Under the pieces are notes generated by a model. That model was not told the DNA's origin. It did no database searches and saw only the letters and a list, made by a program, of their open reading frames with translations. A stretch of DNA of 64,000 nucleotides from Pegoplata infirma (Eukaryota > Arthropoda > Insecta > Diptera > Anthomyiidae): contig OY992536.1 of the NCBI GenBank assembly GCA_963921195.1, positions 104,620,778 through 104,684,777 on the forward strand. The letters are read 5' to 3'. Below are positions 58,402-64,000 of this stretch, one piece after another (position 1 is the stretch's first letter; every line of letters starts with the position of its first letter). The translations under genes were made by a program, and so were the position numbers.

Positions 58402-58756
58402 TTTTTTTTTTTTTTTTTTTATTCCTTAAATAATTATTTAACATGAACATTATATGAAACAGCTTAAATACTACCACAATACTCATGAAAAATAGTTTAA
58501 GCTCCTAGTCGGAGCATAGCGGAAACAAAAACAGTCCATCTTTGTCTGTCTTGTGCAATTTGTTTAATCTCCTGCCACGTTCCTCTGGATCTATGTTCAT
58601 TACGTGTAGATCTCTTCCAAGTGCTGTTGGGTCTTCCTGGGTGCCTTGAACCTTGAGGGTTCCATTCAAAGGCCATTTTAGCAATGTCGTTGTCAGTCTT
58701 ACGTAACGTATGACCTACTAGCTTTCCATCCCGGTACTTCGTTACCGGTTGTATTG
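58402..58756 (-). mobile_element. 5'-truncated non-LTR retrotransposon
   Basis: On the minus strand: the end of an open reading frame, a stop, a 76-bp 3' region and a poly(A) tail (19 T's at 58402-58420, preceded in element sense by GGAATAAAA). This is the usual 5'-truncated product of target-primed reverse transcription. No clear target duplication. Confidence 0.85.
58497..58756 (-). pseudogene. LINE polyprotein C-terminus
   Basis: About 85 codons without interruption to TAA at 58497. Readable motifs: YRDGKLVGHTLRKTDNDIAK, MAFEWNPQGSRHPGRPNSTW, TWQEIKQIAQDRQRWTVFVS and a final AMLRLGA. The GHTLR, WNPQG-x-R-x-x-GRP-x-x-TW and W..(I/V)K.(I/L)AQDRQ-x-W blocks are those I know from the tail that follows the reverse transcriptase domain in RTE-like and related LINE proteins. 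All catalytic parts are absent, so it is not functional. Clade assignment is tentative; LINE identity is firm. Confidence 0.85.
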
Positions 58757-59289
58757 AATACCGACTAAATAGAAGGATCAGGATTACTCTATCGATTTCA
58801 AAAAATTCCCCTAGGTAGTCTTTGTTTTGTTTACTTGTGGACGTTTACGTCTTTCATAAAATAATATTTCAATGAATAATTTAAACAATACAATTTGAAT
58901 AACTTCGCTGGTACGTTATCATGTGCGTTCCGGTGAAAAAATGATAATGACAATTTTCGAGCCCTTATATCGGGTTTTTGGATTTTAAGTGAATAAATAT
59001 TTCAATGAAAAAAGAAATGGGAATAAAAATAAGTTTGAGTGAAAAAATATATAGGGAGAACAAATTTGGAATCAAAAAAGTTAAATAAATAAATTTGAGT
59101 AAAAAGTATCTTTCCATATTGTTCCCTGCTCTATTCTATTTCGATCCCCGTTCTACATCATATCATTTTCAATTCCACCTCCTTTTGTTCCACGCAAGTT
59201 TCATTCCTCTCCGTATAATATGCGTTAAAGAAATAAAAATTTATATTGTCGTTATTTTATAGATACGAAAAGTAAAATTTTACACCACT
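58757..59289. other. Spacer
   Basis: No feature supported. CCGGTAACGAAGTACCGG-like palindromic sequence marks the 5' break of the LINE at about 58732-58748. Confidence 0.4.
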
Positions 59290-59785
59290 TTTACCAGGTA
59301 CCCCTATTAACCCTAAAATTTTAAAGTATGGCTGTTATTTCTGGTTCTTTTAGTTTAATAGTTAGATAGGTAAAAATAACCATTTGCCACTTCTTCCCTT
59401 AAAATGAAATTTTCTAAAAACTTTTTTTTGTGCTAGGTCATCCTATATTTAAAATATCAAGTTTCTGAACCATTATTTCAAGAAATATAAGAATAACCAA
59501 ATTTACACTTCTTTATCCCCTTTACGATCGGTCGCGACCCTTAGAAACAGAATTTCCTAAAAGAAAGTTATCCAGCATGCAAAATTTCAGTGCCTAGGAT
59601 CATTACTTCATGAAATATAAAAAGTATCAAAAAACATCTTTTTATACCTCTAGAAACGGATTTTTAAAAAAAATACTTCAGCAGAATGCTTTTTTCACCG
59701 AAGTACCCTACATTCCAAAATTCAAGCTTCTAAGGTCATTATTATAGGAACAAAAAAAAACCAAAAGTACACTTTCTTACCCCCG
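59290..59785. repeat. Degenerate roughly 140-bp tandem array, left part
   Basis: Units carry a CATTATTTCAWGAAATATAA-type phrase, then ACCAAA.GTACACTT and CCCC...TTAGAAAC. Three diverged units are visible. The array continues after 61234. Confidence 0.65.
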
Positions 59786-61234
59786 CACAGTGGTTCCAAG
59801 TCCAAATCTAGCTGGACAAAATTATTTTATCACCGTTTTATATGGTTTTGGGGTCGCTGAGTTAAAAAAACGTGTTTAAATTTTTCTAAGACAATTACAC
59901 TATTCGACAACTTTTTATTTTTTTTCTAATTTCAGTAATTCATTAATGACAAAAATGGTTTATATGCAGAACAGAAATATGATATGCAAAAACTTATTTT
60001 TTGAAAGTTTTGTAATCTCTAAACAAAAAAAAAATTTTTTTGTCGAGAAGTGTAATTGAAAAAAACAAGTGAGAGTGTTAAATTCGGCTGTGCCGAATCT
60101 TTTATACCCTCCAAAATGTAAAAAAAAAATAAAAAACCAGTGAGAGTGTTACATTCGGCTGTGCCGAATCTTTTATACCCTCCAAAATGTAAAAAAAAAT
60201 AAAAAAAAATCCAGGTTCGTTTTTTTTGTGGGGGGGGAGACGTTAAGGAGCATCTTCCCCTTGCGATTTCGAACTTCATCTGAGAGAAGAATGTTGCATT
60301 TGCTTAGCAAAAGTACAAAAAAACCCTGCAAAAAATGCGAATTTTATTAGGTTGGTTTAGTTCTCCAAGGGGGAACTTTTTTCCCCTTGGTCCGATTTTA
60401 TCCATTTCCGAACTTAACCTGCCTAGGAATATAAGACATATTCGTGCCAAACTTCAGAAGTCTAGCTCTTCTATTTTGGACTGTATCGTGTCCTCTACAG
60501 ACGGGCATACGGACAGACGGACGGACATTTTTGAATTTAGTCGAAGTGTGTAATTGGCCGCAGTTTAATAGGAAACATCACATTTAATGCTTTATTTAAG
60601 CTAAGCATAATTATAATACTTAAAAGTTATCAAAAACTTGCAAAAATTCGATACTTTATTTAGAAAAAAAAATTTAGGCGAAAATCTATTTTCATATAAA
60701 CTGTGATTAATTTTAAACCTGCAAAAACCTGCAAGAAATGTCTGCATGACAACGTTCAGTAATAAATTACCTATAAGTTGTATGTAGTAATTCGACATGA
60801 TATGCCTGGATTCGGTTTTGGCAAGCTGCGGAAGTTTCATAAGTCCTCAAAAATATTGTTATTATTGACCATACTTCAAAGTACAAAAAATATAAGAAGA
60901 AGATCGATAATAAATTTCTTATTAATGTTCAGAATAAGTATAAATCTGTAGCTTTCTTGTACATAAACCGTTTTGAAACTATTGATGTAACATGGATAAT
61001 ATGAGGTTATTAGTTGAACACTTAAATATATATATATTTTTTTTTTAAATATTGGATACCAAAAATGTTATTTCATTCGCATATTTAACAAAGTTAAAGA
61101 CCTAATTCTAAAAAATGGTTATTAGTTTGATCAGAACACACCCTTAGCTTGCCCCTAGCACTATTAATTCCCAATTTTAAGGACACTAATTTTTGGACTT
61201 TTGTCCAGCTAGATTTTGATTTGGAACCAATGTG
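59786..61234. mobile_element. CACAKTGGTTCCAA-ended element, 5-bp TSD, inserted in the array
   Basis: Ends CACAGTGGTTCCAAGTCCAA and, inverted, CACATTGGTTCCAAATCAAA, both continuing to ATCTAGCTGGACAAAA. CCCCG flanks both sides. A mini-me-like element lies inside (60050-60560). Array units resume at the right flank. Superfamily not determined. Confidence 0.7.
60050..60560 (+). mobile_element. mini-me-like element with two 71-bp tandem units
   Basis: GTGAGAGTGTTA, ATTCGGCTGTGCCGAAT (hairpin) and TTTTATACCCTCC occur twice, at 60069 and 60140. Then come CCCCTTGGTCCGATTTTATC, ACATATTCGTGCCAAACTTC and a GGACAGACGGACGGACA tract near 60511-60527. This is typical dipteran repeat structure. Confidence 0.7.
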
Positions 61235-61347
61235 CCCCGTTAAAAACGGAATTTTCAAAAAGTATCTCTTCCAGAATGTTTTTTTCTTCATCGAAAAGTC
61301 CTACATTCCATATTTCAATTTTCTTGGATCATTGTTTCAGCACTTTC

Positions 61348-62056
61348 GGTACTTTTAATAAAAGGTACTTTATATTAAAGGTAATTTTTGTAAAAGGTAC
61401 TTTTTATAAAGGGTACTTTTTATAAAAGGTACTTTTTATAAAATGTACTTTTTATAAAAGGTACTTTTTATTAAAGGTACTTTTAATAAAAGGTACTTTT
61501 TTAAAAGGTACTTTTAATAAAGGGTACTTTATATTAAAGGTAATTTTTGTAAAAGGTGCTTTTTATAAAGGGTACTTTTTATAAAAGGTACTTTTTATAA
61601 AAGGTACTTTTTATAAAAGGTACTTTTTATAAAAGGTACTTTTTATAAAAGGTACTTTTTATAAAAGGTACTTTTTATAAAAGGTACTTTTTATAAAAAG
61701 TACTTTTTATAAAAGGTACTTTTTATAAAAGGTACTTTTTTCAAAAGATACTTTTTATAAAAGGTACTTTTTATAAAAGGTACTTTTTATAAAAGGTACT
61801 TTTTATAAAAGGTACTTTTTATAAAAGGTACTTTTTATAAAAGGTACTTTTTATAAAAGGTACTTTTTATAAAAGGTACTTTTTATAAAAGGTACGTTTT
61901 ATAAAAGGTACTTTTTATAAAAGGTACTTTTTATAAAAGGTACTTTTTATAAAAGGTACTTTTTATAAAAGGTATTTTTTATAAAAGGTACTTTTTATAA
62001 AAGGTACTTTTTATAAAAGGTACTTTTTATAAAAGGTACTTTTTTTAAACGGTACA
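61348..62056. repeat. 16-bp minisatellite, GGTACTTTTTATAAAA
   Basis: About 44 tandem units of 16 bp. The first dozen vary in length (TAATAAAA and TATTAAAG variants); from about 61560 on they are almost uniform. The unit is nearly self-complementary around GTAC. The flanking 140-bp array carries the inverse word TATAAAAAGTACC, a likely source. Confidence 0.95.
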
Positions 62057-62860
62057 GAATTTTCAGAAAGTACTTGTTCCAGAATTTTTTATTTCATTAA
62101 AGGATCCTACATTCCAAATTTCAAGTTTGAATGACCATTATTTTAGTTAATAAAAAAAGTACCAAAAGTACACTTTTTTACCCATTTTACCCCCGTAGAA
62201 TCTACATTGGCAAAAACCCAGCCGTAGTGAATCTTTTTTTCGGGAAGTGAACCGAAATTGTAAATTTCAAGTTTCTAGTACCATTATTTCAGGAGATATA
62301 AAAAGTACCAAAAGTACAGTTTTTTACCCCTTAGAATCAACACTGGCAAAAATCCAGCTTAAGCGGATCTTTATTCCGGGAGGTGAACATACAGTCCAAA
62401 TTTCAAGTCTCTATGCCCATTATTTCAGGAGATATAAAAAGTACCAAAAGTACAGATTTTTACCCCCTTAGAACCAACATTGGCAAAAATCCAGCCTTAC
62501 TGGATCTAACTTCCATAATGTTAACATACAGTCCAAATTTCAAGTCTCTATGACCATTATTTCAGGAGATATAAAAAGTACCAAAAGTACAGTTTTTTAC
62601 CCTTTTTACCCCCTTAGAACCAACACTGGCAAAAATCCAGCCTTAGGGGATTTATATTACGGGAGGTGAACATACAGTCCAAATTTCAAGTCTCTACGAC
62701 CATTTTTTCAGGAGATATAAAAAGTACCAAAAGTACAGTTTTTTACCCTTTTTACCCCCTTAGAATCAACATTGGCAAAAATCCAGCCTTAGTGGATCTA
62801 TATTCCGGGAGGTGAACCTACAGTCCAAATTTCAAGTCTGTAGCTTCAGCGGTTTGGGCT
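62057..62860. repeat. Roughly 140-bp tandem array, right part
   Basis: At least four good units with AGATATAAAAAGTACCAAAA at about 62292, 62430, 62565 and 62712 (spacing 138, 135 and 147), each followed by a TTTTTTACCCC, TTGGCAAAAATCCAGCCTTA and GGGAGGTGAACATACAGTCC series. The frame 62247-62471 is a by-product of the array. Confidence 0.92.
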
Positions 62861-62875
62861 GGGCGATGATGAATC

Positions 62876-62908
62876 AGTCAATAAGTCAGTCAGTCAGTCA
62901 GTCAGTCA
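62876..62908. repeat. (CAGT)n microsatellite
   Basis: About seven units of the AGTC/CAGT tetramer between the array and the next palindrome. Confidence 0.9.
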
Positions 62909-62935
62909 CATTACTCTTTTATATATGGGGCATTC

Positions 62936-64000
62936 CATGTGAAATCGGACACTTTGAAAAACTTTTTTTTTAGATTTTCCCAATTTGTTCACAGTTTTTA
63001 GTACCCATCGAAAACTCCTTCGTGGTAAATTTTCAGATTTTTTTGATGACCCGTTCAAAAGATATCGAATTTTTAAAAATTGGTAGTTTGTTCCTTTACT
63101 CAAACTTCTTTTAATCATAACTTTTTCAATAATGGTCCAAATTTCAAATTTTTTTTTTCAAAAATTTTTGTTTTTTTACGTACTTTCTAAAAAAAAATCC
63201 CAAAAAATTCTTAAAAGCGCTCTAGTATGCAATTTTTAAGTTTTAAAATTTAAATCTCATTTTTGAAAATGTTTGTACTCTTCGATTTTTTTGAAATTTT
63301 TTTGTGTAAAACTTCTATCAGTTCTACAAATTGTTTGCCCAGGAAGATCGTGGGATAACGATTATTACTATTTTTTAAAATTTTTTGAAAAAATTTTATT
63401 GTAATTTTCCAATCTTAAAATCATTTCTACTGCTCCAATGGTGCGTCATAGAGGGGTCCTTTATAAGACCGACCCCCATTAATTTTTACGTCTTAACATT
63501 TCTTTGGAACAAACTAATACCCTATCTCCAATTTCTAAGGGGGCTCCCACACAAAACGACATTTTTAAAATCTGCTCCAACCGTTCTAACTGCCCTAATA
63601 GTGCCCTTAGAGCAACAAAATGTATAACCGACCCACAATATTTTTTTAGTCCAAACATTTTCTCTGAAAACACCTACCCTTTATCTTTGACTGTTAAGGC
63701 GGTCCACATACAATTTTTTTAATTTTAGTAAATATGTTTTATTAAATCAGCTTCTACCGGTCCAATGGTGCGTCCGAGAGGGGTCATTAGTGAGACCGAC
63801 CCCCATTTATTTTTACCCTATAACATTTTTTTAAAACATACCTACACCCTATCTCCACTCCCTAAGTAGGCTCCCATACAAATAAGAGTTGGAGTAAATT
63901 TTATAAAAATGTAATTTTGAATGGAAGCCTACTTAGGGAGTGAAGATAGGGCGTAGGTATGTTTTAAAAAAAATGTTTTAGGGTAAAAATAAATAGGGGT
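62936..64000 (+). mobile_element. TGGGGCATTCC palindrome (family A, copy 4, cut by window edge)
   Basis: Starts TGGGGCATTCCATGTGAAAT after TATA. The left arm is complete and turns near 63890, where AGCCTACTTAGGGAGTG begins the inverse arm; the rest lies outside the window. Within the arm, two diverged 130-bp phrases start at CAATGGTGCGTC (63437 and 63763). Frames here (63385-63722, both strands) are not genes. Confidence 0.85.

Overview
This window looks like repeat-dense, strongly AT-rich nuclear DNA from a fly, probably a cyclorrhaphan dipteran with an expanded genome. The evidence is several copies of a dipteran 'mini-me/DINE'-type element (hairpin of the ATACCCTC...GAGGGTAT kind, a (GTCY)n tract, ATTCGGC...GCCGAAT end), a tRNA-derived SINE, a non-LTR retrotransposon 3' end, and many hAT and TA-target DNA transposons. 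I find no credible host protein-coding exon, tRNA or rRNA gene. Almost all short open frames are chance frames through inverted repeats. Protein homology is visible in only three places, all broken: a Tc1-like transposase (1681-2290, with its N-terminus repeated at 2442-2651), a transposase fragment with an HVDG...W motif (52769-53169, minus strand), and the C-terminal tail of a LINE polyprotein (58497-58756, minus strand).

The window is a dense set of nested DNA transposons. Most are long palindromes: two arms of 0.3-1 kb meeting near the centre. Boundaries can often be set to the base, because the target-site duplication (TSD) matches or because an uninterrupted copy of the target survives in the sister arm or in another copy. 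Families seen: (1) TA-target elements with CACTC/CACTG/CAGTG ends; (2) hAT-like elements with perfect or near-perfect 8-bp TSDs (TAGGGCGG, TAGGGTGGG, TAGGCTGGG, CAGCGGTTACC and CAATGGTTCCC ends); (3) several elements with 4-bp TSDs (CGCTCMTTTACTTG, YGTCACCTAAAATGC, TGGGGCATTCC and possibly GAATAGTTC ends); (4) CCCGGGTA palindromes; (5) a CACTGTGCTAC palindrome with a TAT repeat at its borders; (6) a CCCARKCAGAAA-ended element carrying the transposase fragment.

Layout: 1-2.97 kb TA element and Tc1-like element; 3.46-7.79 kb large palindrome holding four insertions, one with a further insertion; 9.4-13.6 kb two small elements, a mini-me copy split by a TA element, and a TGGGGCATTCC palindrome; 14.6-20.3 kb 35-bp satellite cut by a 2.8-kb hAT palindrome and others; 22.76-26.79 kb palindrome with a SINE at its centre and a nested element near its end; 27.08-31.27 kb multi-level nest; 31.29-33.79 kb second TAGGGCGG hAT; 36.2-37.4 kb two abutting TA elements; 37.8-41.6 kb nested palindromes; 41.95-43.73 kb hAT palindrome; 44.1-45.2 kb TA element split by mini-me; 46.8-50.5 kb further palindromes and hAT copies; 50.87-53.53 kb CCCARKCAGAAA element; 54.1-56.5 kb hAT composite; 56.7 kb small element; 58.4-58.8 kb LINE 3' end; 59.3-62.9 kb tandem arrays including a 16-bp minisatellite of about 44 copies; 62.9 kb to the edge, another TGGGGCATTCC palindrome. 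If transcribed, for example as intron, the palindromes would fold into long double-stranded RNA. That is the most interesting system-level possibility here, and it is inference.
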